From NCBI GenBank assembly GCA_014058105.1, contig JACGCM010000544.1:1-64000 (forward strand): a stretch of 64,000 bases of DNA, read 5' to 3'. Shown piece by piece: positions 48,001 through 60,060 of this stretch. A program made the translations under genes and the position numbers. The DNA is from Kingdonia uniflora. Lineage: Eukaryota; Streptophyta; Magnoliopsida; Ranunculales; Circaeasteraceae. The first letter of the stretch is position 1. Every line of letters begins with the position of its first letter. The notes beneath the pieces are model-generated. The model saw only the letters and a program-made list of their open reading frames with translations, searched no databases and was not told the DNA's origin.

Positions 48001-48086
48001 CTGAAATCTTGAAACTCACCTGCTGATACAGATGCTACCGATAGTGCGAAGAATGATAAGAGAAGAAGAGGAAGAAAGTTAGCCAT
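45037..48086 (-). CDS. malectin-like/LRR surface protein 1, no kinase
   Basis: Eight exons on the minus strand (48086-48020, 47551-47032, 46826-46345, 45957-45825, 45664-45596, 45520-45449, 45353-45282, 45190-45037) join in frame to 1569 bases, 522 residues. Order: a 22-residue signal peptide; a malectin-like domain starting VFVSIDCGAS and including RFPEDAYDRIW, a fold that binds carbohydrate or cell-wall ligands in receptor kinases; the GDPC segment (RGDPCLPSPYTWDWVACNS); three LRR exons of about 24 residues (SGTLPDF, DLHNNSFTQEVPDF, ANNNFSGTIP); a short Pro/Ser linker; and a hydrophobic C-terminus (LLPVLLGTILQTYIVCW) that could be a GPI signal or membrane anchor. The layout matches the outside half of LRR-I/SYMRK-type receptor kinases, but no kinase follows. 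All splice sites are GT-AG. Confidence 0.9.
47599..47696. repeat. two-copy direct repeat, period 49
   Basis: The segment starting GCTATCCATGTTAGAGCAAA at 47599 recurs at 47648 with few changes, inside intron 1 of malectin/LRR gene 1. Confidence 0.8.
47742..47933 (-). mobile_element. TRIM-like unit in intron 1 of gene 1
   Basis: On the minus strand it starts TGTAACACCCCCGGCTGAAC and follows the first unit of 25500-25723 nearly to its end, including the TTAGTCCCACATCGC core. No clear target duplication is visible, so it may be a solo LTR with decayed edges. Confidence 0.7.
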
Positions 48087-48129
48087 GATGCAATGAGAAA
48101 GATAGACTCACGACGAGCTTTATTTATTG

Positions 48130-49161
48130 AGAAACAAGGTTTGACTTCGACATTCTACTTGACTTCTAAAAGTATTTACTAATGAGAATTATTTAAAAAT
48201 GGCATGCACTTGCTTGTGGTTGTTGAGTGTCCCCCTTGTTGAGCTGAAGAACTTTCCTCTGAAGTCTAAAGCATCTTAGAGCTATATATACAGCTGGATA
48301 GATGTCAACCCTGAATTTTACCGATTTCTAAACTGGATTTTAGCAGCTTGTTACTTAGATAGAAATGTGTTGCTGGTATGTGCTTCGTATGTAAAGGACT
48401 CTCTTTCACATAGTGATGCTTATTACAAGAAGACCGTATATAAGTTTGATCACACAATTAAAGATCATGAATTTTGATGGTTTTTAGGCGAGAGTTCAGC
48501 AGTGTTGAACGATAACAGATGCGTTTGAAAGTGAACCATGTATTTTTTGTATGTGTAAGTTCGTCCGAGCTTAAATCTTTCCACACAGTTGAGTTAAAAA
48601 GCTTGACCAATCTTTCCACACAGTGGAATAAGAACTTCAGAGTCATTGGGGAGAGGTTCATTTGTAGAGAAACCGAGGTTATTCAAGGATTTCTGTTAGT
48701 ATTAGAATATGTCACAATCTTTGGGTTGTTGAGATTGAGACTTTCCCAGTTGTTCTTGTTGAATGTTGAGCTAATCAACTACATATTATTGGAGCAGTAT
48801 TCGTCTCAGGAAAAAATTAGCTCGTTGACTTAGATTATGTTATACTCATACAATTTCGAGGTGGCACAGATGTGCTTTAGAGTATAATAGTTTGGAGAAC
48901 CTCGTGAAAATAGTTTTGGTCAATATAAACGACTACTTTTACCCTTGTAAATACAACTACTATGTCATATACTTGGTCAAGATATTGATTTTTATGGACT
49001 ACTCGAAGCGTAAAGTAACTCAATGAGTTTATGCTTCAAACTCAAGGAAGTGTATGCCTGTTAAATACGTTCACACAAAATTAAATAACACGGCAGAAAC
49101 AAATTCTGATTACTTCAAAGAAAAAAAAAACTTAACAAAGTAAGACACCTTGAGTTACAAT
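48130..49161. other. intergenic; relic 5' flank of a lost gene copy
   Basis: There is no gene here. From 48623 to about 48895 the sequence nearly repeats the 5' flank of gene 3 (55125-55428), starting from GGAATAAGAACTTCAG, which in genes 2 and 3 directly precedes the ATG. No coding sequence follows it here, so a former copy has probably been deleted. Confidence 0.65.
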
Positions 49162-51891
49162 TTACAACCCCGCAATCATCCAACAAAAAATGTAAGTTTG
49201 AATTATTGTTCCAAGAAAAATTGGAAATAAAGTCGAGGAAGGAGATGGTGAAGTGTCAGCTGATGTGCCCACAATCCGAGGATTACCTGTTATGCTACAT
49301 AGTACAAAAGAAAGGATTAAATCTAGTGTATTATACAGAGTTAAAAACCTAAATTCAAAATAACAACAATATACAAACTCTTGTATCATATAAAGACGAT
49401 TCAACTTACATAGAAACTTTCTATGTAACTAAATACAGTCTGGTAAACTAACTCAAAAAAGTGCGTAGAATTGCTATCAGATAGTATCATCACAGAATGA
49501 AATAACCAATATACTTACTTCAGTTTCAAATCTTTCCTTTGGGATATCGAAACAGGTATTGATCCGGAAAACTTGTTATTAGCCAAGTTCCTTCAGGGAA
49601 AATAAATAGATTTACTGTGAGTTAGTAAAGATAGATATATAAGTTATCTAAGCTCATAGAAGAACTTATTAGAAGCCATTACTCACAGCTCTATGAGTTT
49701 AGGGAAGGATCCAAGGAAATCAGGAACCTCTTCAGTAAAGTTGTTATTTTGCAAATATCTGCAAACATGAAGGAAACACGATGAAATGAAAGTTATAAGA
49801 TCATTTATTTTACTTTCTAGTACTCTGTAATAATTTCACTCACATTTTCTGAAGAGCATCAAGGGTACTAAAATCCGGAAGAGTTCCGGATAGTCCGAGG
49901 CCATTGAGATACCTAGAATTCATTGAGATTATGAATACAAACAATATAATGAGGGCTTCACCAAAATATTACAAAGCCTAAGTTAAAATGATAATATCCA
50001 TGGTAGTAAAAACTGGAATAGAGTATGATAGGATAAGAGAATATACAGAGCTGTTACTCGAGGCCTAGGGTCAGAATTGCAAGCGACCCAATCCCATGTA
50101 TCCGGGGAAGGAAGGCAAGGGTCACCACTTGATTCTTGTAGTTGTTCAAAGCTCTTTTGTAATAGAGTTAATGCGGCCACTGGTAAAAAAAAACAAACCA
50201 AAGGAAAAATTAAATTCCAATCCTCATATGTACATAAGAGCGTTTTCAATCAGTCTAAAATATTTTAGTGTTAGAAGCCAAGTACGTGTTTTATGACCCA
50301 ACCCAAGTATGGGTTTGTAGATACCCCATAGGCTCCCTCGCTGGGTTGTATTATGCAGAACTAATTAGAAAAAACTTTGTATTTGTGCAGATATCTATAG
50401 ATGACAATAAAAAATGCTCCCATAATACTTATCATTTTTATCCGAGAGCTAGAAACCTACCATCTTTTGCACTGGTTCCATCTGTTAGTTTACCACCAAC
50501 TTGAAAAGCTTCCATGGCATTGATTAATGGAGGAAGGGTCGAGTCGTTAGAGGGTATTAAAAGAAATGGAGTGCTTGAAGACGCATTAATGCCAGTTGTA
50601 ACCATTTCCAGAACACTCTGATAAGGTGGGATTATGGGACTAGTTGTGGTTGAGTTATAGTTCATATACATATAAAATGATCTTTTCTGTGTTAAGTTTA
50701 ATTTAGAAACTTCCGAAAAGTAAGTATTAATGTACGCAGGACCTTCCACTTTTTCAAGATTTGGGTATAAGATTATCAAGGTTGTCAAGTTTGAGGATAC
50801 AACTCCACTTTGTAGGATTGATTTTGGAGGGTGATCCTCAGCATCTACTGTTGTCAATGAAGTGTCACTCTGGACTTTATTTAGTCCCCCGACCATCGTC
50901 TTCATCCAAATACGATCATAAGCATCATCAGGAAACCTATATTCGCATCAAAATAGATGCATTAATGTAGCTCACACAAACCGTCAGGAGTATCTCCTAA
51001 TTCACTTCTAAAACTTCCTTTAGAACTTTTAAAAAAAATAAAATACCAAATTATATAAAACATGTACTTTGTAAGAAGAGCCTGAAACATACCTGACAGT
51101 TTCATTTGCCCCAAAAGAATACCTACTTTTCAGAAACAAAGGATAATCGAGATCAACATGTTTGTATATGCTTTTATCCAAACTCCTTACTTCAAGTCCG
51201 TTTATAAAGGGAAACTGATTCGGATTCGTCTGGGTGAGACAAACACTTACAGTATCGCCTTTCACAGTGTATATTGCTTCATAGTAAAACCAATCTGCAA
51301 TATTGCTTACCACGTTGTCCCAAAGGTTTCCATTAAAAGACAAATTGAAATTCGGAGGAGAAGATTTGCCATCATAATTTCCATAAGCAAAGGTTGCACG
51401 AACAAGAACACGATCACCTTCAAGGACTGTTATTGAGTAGCAGTTCTTCTTGTTCTTGGGGAATACTCTGACAGTACTCAATACACGAGATATTTGACCA
51501 AAATAATTAGATTTATCATAATCTAGAGTTTGAATAGCACGGTTTTCGCCAGTCTTAACATAAGGATCATCTTTAACCCATGTAATCAAGTTTCCGTCTG
51601 TGAACGAAGATGATACACCACAATCTATGCTTATAAAAACTGTATATAAAAAGTTAGTCAGCATTCAAGTTTCAAACTATAGAAATTTGTTTAACACGCA
51701 TATTCTCATTATCACATTATCATATCATACAATCATAAGAAACTGGAGTGTTTCGGTCATTTGTAGACCTTCAACTATAGTGTGAAAACCAAACAAAACA
51801 AAAGTAGAGTTCTTGAACCCTTACCTGCTGATACAGATGCAACCAGCAGAGCCAAAGATGACAAGAGAAGAAGATGAAGAAAGTTAGCCAT
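49162..51891 (-). CDS. malectin-like/LRR surface protein 2, no kinase
   Basis: Eight exons on the minus strand (51891-51825, 51639-51093, 50936-50461, 50179-50047, 49912-49844, 49758-49687, 49590-49519, 49294-49162) give 1569 bases, again 522 residues. Same plan as gene 1: signal peptide, malectin-like domain (VFISIDCGVS, RFPDDAYDRIW), GDPC segment (SGDPCLPSPDTWDWVACNS), three LRR exons and a hydrophobic tail (FPIFLGTIIQTYIFCWMIAG). Exon 2 is 27 bases longer than in gene 1 and exon 3 is 6 shorter, both multiples of three; the last exon is 21 shorter. Length changes that keep the frame, with all sites GT-AG, argue for selection on the protein. It is a tandem duplicate of gene 1, and probably a secreted, surface-tethered receptor-like protein. 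Confidence 0.9.
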
Positions 51892-51909
51892 GGCGGAATA
51901 AGAACTTCA

Positions 51910-53423
51910 GACTCATTGAGGAGAGCTTTATTTGTAGAGAAACCGAGGTTGACGTTAACTTTCTTTAAGGATTGACTTTTGATTGAGATTATTCAAGGAT
52001 TTGTATTAGTATTAGAATATGTCACAATCTTTGGGTATTTCAGATTGAGACTTCCCCAGTTGCTCTTCTCCTCTTGTTGAGCTGACAGAAGAACTTTCCT
52101 CCAAAGCACCTAAGACTAGAGCCAGCTCATTTGGATTGGAATTGACATTATATGAGCACTATTAACCTCGTCTCGTCTCGATATAAGCTGACGTATACGA
52201 TTGTGCATTAAAAAAGACTTCTATGATTGTTGTCGTTGACATCGACGCACATCATGTCATATTGATACAATTTCGTCCCACTGAAGTGCTCTTGAGTATA
52301 ATTGATTGCAGAACCTCGTCTTTGAAAATGACTGTTCTTACCCTAGTGGTGTAGATAATGCAGCTGAAAGAAAAATATTCTTAGAGTGTCAGGAAGGCAG
52401 AACAAAATAGAAAATGCGGCTGGAAACGAATCTTCGCCATCTGGCATAACGGTGACATATACTTCGTAAAGATGGTGATTTCATGGACTACTTCAAAGCA
52501 TAATCTAACTCAATTGGTTTATGCTTCAAACTCAAAAAAGTCCGCCTTTTAGTCTGTAAATGCCATAGTTCTTACAAAGTAGAATTACCCATATAAAATC
52601 TCTTTAGTTGTATGCAACTAATTATGTTTGGTTCCAGGGGAACCATTTTGCTATCACAAATAATATACAATGAGCTAAATTTCTCGATATATGCTTTCCT
52701 AGAGTGAAGCTAACAGTTAGATTTATCAATTCCCTTGTTAAAGTTTGTAACATTTCACGGAGATAAATCACTATATAATTCAACCTTTTTGTTTGTGTAC
52801 AGGTTTGTGAGGGGCGGTTCGCATATTTGTCCGAGAATCTGCTAATTTTCATATGCATATGCGGACTACTGCGATATTCAACTTGAACTACATATCAAGG
52901 ATTTGTCTTTCTTAAGATCTCTGTGATAACTGGTGATTGAAAGTTGGAGATGCCTTCTTTCTTATATGTGTTTTTATCCTCCAGTTCAAACTCATTGTCG
53001 CTGCCTCGGCCATTTGGAAACTACTTGCAGATCCTACACCGTTGAAAAAATATTAATGGCATCTGTGCCACTTGTCACACTAACAATCACTTCCGTCCGG
53101 TTTGTCTCTCTAACAATGGCATCCATTTTGCTTATCCAACTTCGTCTGCATCCATTTGCCTGGCATCTGTCTCCCTTATCACAATATCGATGACATCTGT
53201 TCCCCTTGTCACACTACTGATGATCCGCAGAGGTTATCCCATTACCAATTGCATTGGCACTGCTTTTACCTCATTACCGACAACAACAGCATCGGTCACG
53301 TTCTCTCACTATTGACGACAACGGCAGCCAAAGTTTTCTCAGATATTCCCGTAAACGTTGAAGACAAATCAAACCATAAAGTTTGCTCCTTTATAGTTTT
53401 GATTGGATCGTTCTATTTAAGTC
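51910..53423. other. no gene; region that should hold exons 4-8 of gene 3
   Basis: The right part is the 3' side of gene 3 yet shows no GDPC, LRR or tail exon. The left part is the 5' flank of gene 2, shared with gene 3 and with 48623-48895. A plus-strand frame at 53156-53443 is low-complexity and unrecognised. A replacement or deletion removed the gene 3 exons. Confidence 0.5.
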
Positions 53424-55116
53424 TTATATATATGTACCGTTAAACTTACTTAAAAAATGCAAGCAGAGGTGTGACAGTTTCATGAGATCTAGAAACATAC
53501 CGTCTTTAGCGTTTGTTCCATCTGTTAATTCATTACCAACATGAAAAGCTTCCATGGCGTTGATTAATGGAGGAAGAATCGAGTCGTTCGAGGGTATTAA
53601 TACCAATTGATTGCTTGCAAACGCATTAATCCCAGTTGTAACCATTTCCAAGACACTCTTATAAGGTGGGATTATGGGACTAGTTGTGGTTAAGTTATAG
53701 TTTATATAAATCCCAAACGATCTCTTTTGCGTTAAGTTTAATTTAGAAACTTCAGAAAAGTAAGTGTTGATGTAAATAGGAATTTCCACTGTTGCAAGAG
53801 TAGGTAATAAGGTTATATAGGTTGACAAATTTACAGATACAATTCCACTTTGCATGACTGATTTTGGAGGGTGATCCTCAACATCTACGCTTATCAATGA
53901 AGTGTCACTCTTGACTTTATTTACTCCCTCGACCATTGACGTGTTCCTCCATATCCGATCATAAGTGTCATCTGGAAACCTACATTAGCATCAAACAAAT
54001 ATATATTATGTTAGTCTGTATTATAAGAAATTGCAACTATTATAAAAGTTTTTCTCGCAAGACTGAGGCATCTCAGAACATATACATCATACAACTTAAA
54101 CATACCTGAGTGTTTGATTTGTCCCAAAAGCATTCCTCCCAAACAGGAACAAAGGATAATTTGGATCGGTATGTCTATACATGCTTGTATTCAAACTTCT
54201 TACTTCACGGGCTGATATAAAGGGAAACTGGTCCGGATACGCCTGAGCTACACAAATGCTTACACTGTCCCCTTTTACTGTATATATCGTCTCATAGAAA
54301 ACGGCATAGTTGTTGCCTTCCACGTTCCCCCAAAGATTTCCATTAAAAAGCAGATCGAAGCTTGGAGGAGAAGACTTCTTATCGTAGTTGCCATAGTTAA
54401 AGGTTGCACGAGCCAGAACACGATCACCCTCATCGACTTTTATTGAGTAACAATTCTTCTTGTTAGTGGTGAATACTCGGAGAGTAGTAGCAACATGAGC
54501 AACCTGGCCCAAAGTTTGAACCACATAGCTTTCGCCGCTTTTAACATACGAATCATCTCCTACCCATGTAATTGAGTTCTCATCAATCGAAGAAGCTGAT
54601 GAACCACAATCTATGCTCACAAACACTGCATATCTCATGGAGATCATGGAAACATAGATATTAATTATTAATAATAAGTTAACGATATTATAGTTATTTA
54701 ACCTTCCATAGTGAAAATAAATTTGCGGTGATTCTTAAAACATAGGGCGAAGAGAGATACATAAGGGAGTTTTTTGGAGTGTCGTCTGCTGTAAACTTTC
54801 TCAAAATTTAAACAAGCTTAAAAAACCATGTAAAAAAAATCATTCCTAGAATACTTTTACTGTCGTGCCAGAAACACTGTTAACATATGCACATTTGGAG
54901 TAAATTGATATGTACCCTTTAGTTTATAAATTTTACACATGAAAATATTCAGAGTGTTCAGTGTTTTATCGGAACAACCACTATAGTTAAAGAACCAATG
55001 CAGATAATTTAAGAAGGAAACATGAACTCTTGAGTTCTTGAAACCTTACCTGCTGATACCGATACAACCAACAGAGCCAAAGATGACAAAAGAAGAAGAT
55101 GAAGAAAGTTAGCCAT
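53424..55116 (-). CDS. malectin-like protein 3, lacks the LRR part
   Basis: Exons 55116-55050, 54625-54106 and 53979-53501 match exons 1-3 of the neighbouring genes with intact splice sites and no stops: signal peptide, VFVSIDCGSS, RFPDDTYDRIW. No GDPC or LRR exon is found downstream. If the exon 3 donor is not used, the frame runs on for 25 codons to a stop at 53424-53426, giving a 380-residue secreted malectin-like protein. Gene 3 is closer to gene 2 than to gene 1 in its signal peptide and 5' flank. It may be a truncated pseudogene or a soluble malectin-only protein; the open frame keeps both possible. Confidence 0.75.
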
Positions 55117-55427
55117 GGTGGAATAAGAACTTCAGTGTCATTGAGGAGAGCTTCATTTGTAGAGAAACCGAGGTTGACTTAAACTTTCTTCAAGGATTGA
55201 CTTTTGATAGAGCTTATTCAAGGATTTGTGCTTAGTATTAGAATATGTCACAATCTTTGGGTTGTTGAGATTGAGACTTTCCCAGTTGTTCTTGTTGAAT
55301 GTTGAGCTAATCAACTACATATTATTGGAGCAGTATTCGTCTCAGGAAAAAATTAGCTCGTTGACTTAGATTATGTTATACTCATACAATTTCGAGGTGG
55401 CACAGATGTGCTTTAGAGTATAATAGT

Positions 55428-58400
55428 TTAGAGAGGTGAGTCGTATAGATGTGCTAAACCATCGCAGCAGATTTTAATCTCGTTGGCTTCTGGGAGTATC
55501 CATCTGTTGTTCTCTATATTTATGCTTTTACGTGGTTTGCATTGGACATTTAACGCTTTAATAATCTTCAGGTCATGAACTGTATTGTCCATCGTATGTT
55601 TAGAGAGGTGAGTCGTATCTGCAATGTCTGTTAGGGCATTCAGCGTGGTTTTTTGGATAGTAATCTTGATTCTATCGAATCTCCATGTATTTCTTGTGTT
55701 CCAGATGTTGCTGCAGATGGAGAAAACCATGGCTACCCAGAGGTCATTAATATATGTACTAGAAGATTTACCTCGTTCCATAATGGCTCTTCAGGTATCC
55801 GAAGGTATAATAGGAGCATAAGAGAGGCAGTTTGTAACCCTGTGCCAGAGAGATGCAGTAGTGGGGCAATACAGCAGAGTATGCATTTCCGTTTCTGAGT
55901 AGTTGTGGCATTGATGACAAACCGAGACTAAGACAATACCTTTCTTCATGATGGTGTCGTCCAGAGAAAAAGAGATGGTTCAGCAGGCGCCATGCAAATC
56001 CTCCCAGTCGCAGGTGAATTGCGTTACTACACACATATCTTCACCACCATGCTGTATCCTCTCTTTTACGAAGCGTATCAAAAACATTATTGGTTGTGAA
56101 CTCACCATGTAGGTTTGGCTTCTAGACCATTTCGTCCTGCTTATTAGGGTTATACTGGACATGTTATAAGTCAATGCTCAGTGCCAAAAGGAGTAGTCTG
56201 ATGTCACTAGGGACGTTCCAGTCCTGTGGGTTGATGAAGTTGCTGAGTCTTTTCTTAGATTTGATCCACAAATGCCGAGGTAGTTCGATATATTCCATTA
56301 TAGGGATGTCTGTAGTCCAAGTGTCTCTCCAGAAGTCAATTTGTTGTCCATTTCCAATGACCCACCCAATATAAGGCTTCGATAGGGCAGCTCCCATTTA
56401 AATGCATGTCCATATAGTAGAGGGTTTATGATATCAAATTGGATTTCCACTTTTACTGCTGAATTTGGTTTTGAGGAATTTTGTCCATTCTTCTGTACCT
56501 TGTTTGAATACCCAGTGAAGTTTGCAGAGCATAGCGTTGTTTACTTCCCCAAGGCTTCGCACTCCTAGTCCCCCTTCCTTAATTGGTTTGTAGACCTTCT
56601 CCCACTTTAATGCCACTCCTTTCCTTTTTGACAGATCCCCCATTCAGATATAGTTCCCAAGGATATTATCCCCCTCTTTGATAAGCGATCTAGGCCACTT
56701 GTAAACTGCCATATATTGTATGGGGATACTATTGAGTACAGACTTTGCTAGAGTAACTCTTCCCCGAAACAAGATCATGCTTCCGGTCCAGCTGTTAACC
56801 CTCCTTATGATTTTTTTCTATAAGCGGTATAATCGCTTGCTTCGTAACCCTCCCTTGTAGAAGTGGGATTCCCAGATATGTCTCTGGGAATTTTCCTTCC
56901 TTGAATCCAAATATCTCTAGACAACTCGTCTTCGGGTGAGAGGAATATTGTTCATGAAAATCTTATTTTTGGCCACACTGATCTCTTGTCCAGACGCCAA
57001 CTGATAGTCTGTGAGTAGGAGCATAAGTTGTCGTAGACATTTGGTATTCCCGTTCACAAAAAGAAAAATATCGTCTGTAAATAATAGGTGAATGGGTTCA
57101 TGCATCAACTTTGTTGATATCATAGGTTGTATTTTGTTGTGTTCCCTGGCCTTGTGGAGGTTGATGCTAAAGATGTCTTCTGGGATTGTAAAGAGGATTG
57201 AAGAGAGAGGGTCATCTTGCTTGAGACCCCCTAGACATCTGAAATAAGCCAGATGGGTTACCGTTGACAAGGATAGAGATCATGTTGCTGCTGATAATCG
57301 TTTGTATCCAAGAGTTAAATTTTTGATCGAAACCAAAAGCCTTTAAAGTATTAATGAGGAATGTTCAGCTTAGAGTATCATATGCTTGACTGATATCAAT
57401 CTTGAGAGCCGCATTGCCATTCTTTATCTTGATTTTCATTTCATTCACCATTTTAGATGCCATACAGATGTTGTTTTGTATGTTGCGGTTCTTGATAAAT
57501 GCACTTTGGTCTCCTAAAATGCATCTGTCAGCAATTGGAGATAACCTCGTGGCTAGATTTTTTGTAATAACTTTAAACAAAAAGTTACTAAGACATATCG
57601 GCCTGTAGTGCTTAATCGATAATAGGTTTATGATTTTTGGGATCAACACAATAATGTTAGAGTTAAATGTCAGAGGGATCATTCCATCATGAAAAAAGGA
57701 GGATATCCTCGAGTAAATATTTGTACTCAATGTATCCCAAAATTTGCGATAAAAGGCTCCAGAGAATCTATCTGAATCGGGGGCGTTGTTGTTGTCTATA
57801 GAGAGCACTGCTGCCTGGATCTCTTCATCAGTGGGGACGGTTGTAAGATGCGTATTTTCTTCGGCTAACACTTGTTGGGGGAGTTGTTCGAACAGTGATG
57901 GGCAGTTCTGAGTGTCTGTTGTCGAGAATTTGGTGGTGCAGTATTTGACAATGTGTTCTTGGATGCGGGGTTGGCTTGTAATGTTTTTTCCCGTGTCGTC
58001 TTTAATTTCTATGATAAGAGCTTTGGCGTTCCTGGCCTTTGCAGTTACGTGAAAATATTTTATGCTTCTGTTTCCCGCTTGAAGCCATTTAATCCTCAAT
58101 TTTTGCCTCCAGTACACCTCGTCAGTATCCTCCTATTTGTTTAGTAATTTTGTTTAGGCAAGGTATCTCTTTGCTATCAGGTCATTGGTGATATCGTCTT
58201 CCAATTGGATTTGGAGTTGCAGAACCTCTCTCTCTAGTCTCATTTTGTTTTTTTTGGTGGGTGACGAAGTTCTGTCTCCACATCTTAATGTCGACTTTAA
58301 GGCGTTGTAGCTTCAACATAAGAGAGAAAAGTGGAGCAGCTTTCATCAGCTGTCCCCAACTATGTGCTACCAGGGTATCAAAACCAGGTTCTTCTCCCCA

Positions 58401-60060
58401 GAACTGTAGGTATTGGAACGAGATGTTTTTTGGCCTAGGGACATGGCAGCATTCGCCCATAATAAGTGAGTGATCGGATTGGGTACGAGGCAACACCTTT
58501 ATTCGCCACCCCCTGAAAGTATCCTGCCATTCTGCATTCTGTAAACATCTGTCCAGAACCACCAGAGTTTTGTTATTTCCACTCTGAGCATTGCATCAGG
58601 TAAACTGAAGCCCATAGGAGGGGCTCTCTGAAAGTCTAGCTGAATCCAAGAAGCTATTGAAATCCATTACTGCGTTAAGTGGGGGTGGTCTCCTCCCCCT
58701 TTTATCAGAGGTTCTCGGCACCATATTAATGTCTCCAATGCATATCCAAGGCTTTACATTTGTTTCAACAAAATTAGAGAGGTTAGCCCAAAGCTCCAGC
58801 CTGTTAATTTTGTTACAATCTGTATGTACAAATAAAGGAGAAGCAGCTCCCCATGTATTATACCGTAATATGTTGTTTTGACAGAGCTAGAACTCAATAT
58901 TTAGGACTTCCTTTGATCCAAAGTATCTATATGTTGCTTTTTCCTACGTTTTGTGCATTGGTAATGATCTTGGTTTCATATTCCGACAACACAAAGTCTT
59001 TACAGAAGATTTTGGGTTCAGCAATTCCCACAATATCTAGATGTGCTTGTGCAGTTGTTTGTCTGAGATATCGAGTTGTTTTTCTGTTCCCCAGCCCTCG
59101 GGCATTCGAGAAAATAACCTTCATTAATATTTGCGGGTAGACCGTGTAATTTTTTAGTCAAAGGTGTACACCTTACCCTTTTTCAGTACTTGGTTGGGGG
59201 CAAGTTGCACCTGTTCTTCCTGTTCCACCTCATCAGCCCAACTTGTTAGGTTTAAATTTTGTCTGACCTCGTGTATCGCCAGTACATAAGCATCTCCCTC
59301 AAGAGAATTTTCATCAGTTATTGGTTTCTTTGCACTATCTGCGTCTGCGGTATTAGCCTCTTCCTCATATGTTGGTGATGTCGAGATATCTGTATCTGCT
59401 GCTCGTCTATCCCCTTGAGCAATCAAATTTTACTTGTGTCATCCATCTCCCCAGACATTGCCGATTATGTATGTTCTATATCTTCCTCCCCATCTCTTAG
59501 AGCTGCAAATTAGTTTACCCTGCTAGCGATGTTGTTCCCTATAGGTAACAACGGTTGTTTGCTGCTGCCTTTTGTTCGTGACCATTCAACGTTCTCAGGA
59601 ACTTTCTCATGTTGTATTATATGGTTAGCCGGCTTTGGCATGCCTGGGAAGTAGATGGGTGGGGATGATGTACTACTCTCTTCCATTGTCTTCTGAAAGT
59701 ATGTATGTTTGCTTGGTATATCTGTACTTGTCCTTCCCACTGCCTTGGTCTGGGGTTGCTTCTCTTAGATTATTAAGCTTTGGTTACCCCTGCTGCCCTT
59801 AGCGATTCCTTATGCTGTCTTCGGCTTAGTCTTGTTTTGTTCCATTTTATTTACTCAAAATGTTCTCTGTACTATTTTGCATTCGGCTATTGTGTGCCCA
59901 ACATTTTTGCAGTGATTGCAGTATTTTGGGACATGATGGAGCAATACTTCTTGTTTGATGATAGTACCCTCAACCTTAAGCAGTATGTGGTCTGGGATTG
60001 GCTTAGGCACGTCGATATCGACTAGCACATTAGCATGTTATCCGCAATCCTGATTTCTTG
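55428..60060 (-). mobile_element. L1-type LINE, degenerate, truncated at both ends
   Basis: Read on the minus strand. ORF1 end (60025-59154): VDVPKPIPDH-like sequence, a zinc knuckle CNHCKNVGHTIAEC, then a low-complexity tail. ORF2: the endonuclease starts MKVIFSNARGLGNRK (59124) and ends LDRCLQNAEWQDTF...LPRTQSDHSLI (58550-58460). The reverse transcriptase (58117-56917) has IVLIPKI, HYRPICLSN, ALKIDISQAYDTLS, GGLKQDDPLSS and FTDDIFLF, where FADD/YADD is usual. A zf-RVT domain (FAWRLLNH near 55985) and the first strand of RNase H (WILPEANEIKICCDG) follow. Frames shift several times. No poly(A) tail is seen and the RNase H is cut at about 55428, against the 5' flank of gene 3. Confidence 0.85.

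Noticed and set aside
53156..53443. A Ser/Thr/His-rich plus-strand frame
   Set aside because: Low-complexity composition and no family likeness.
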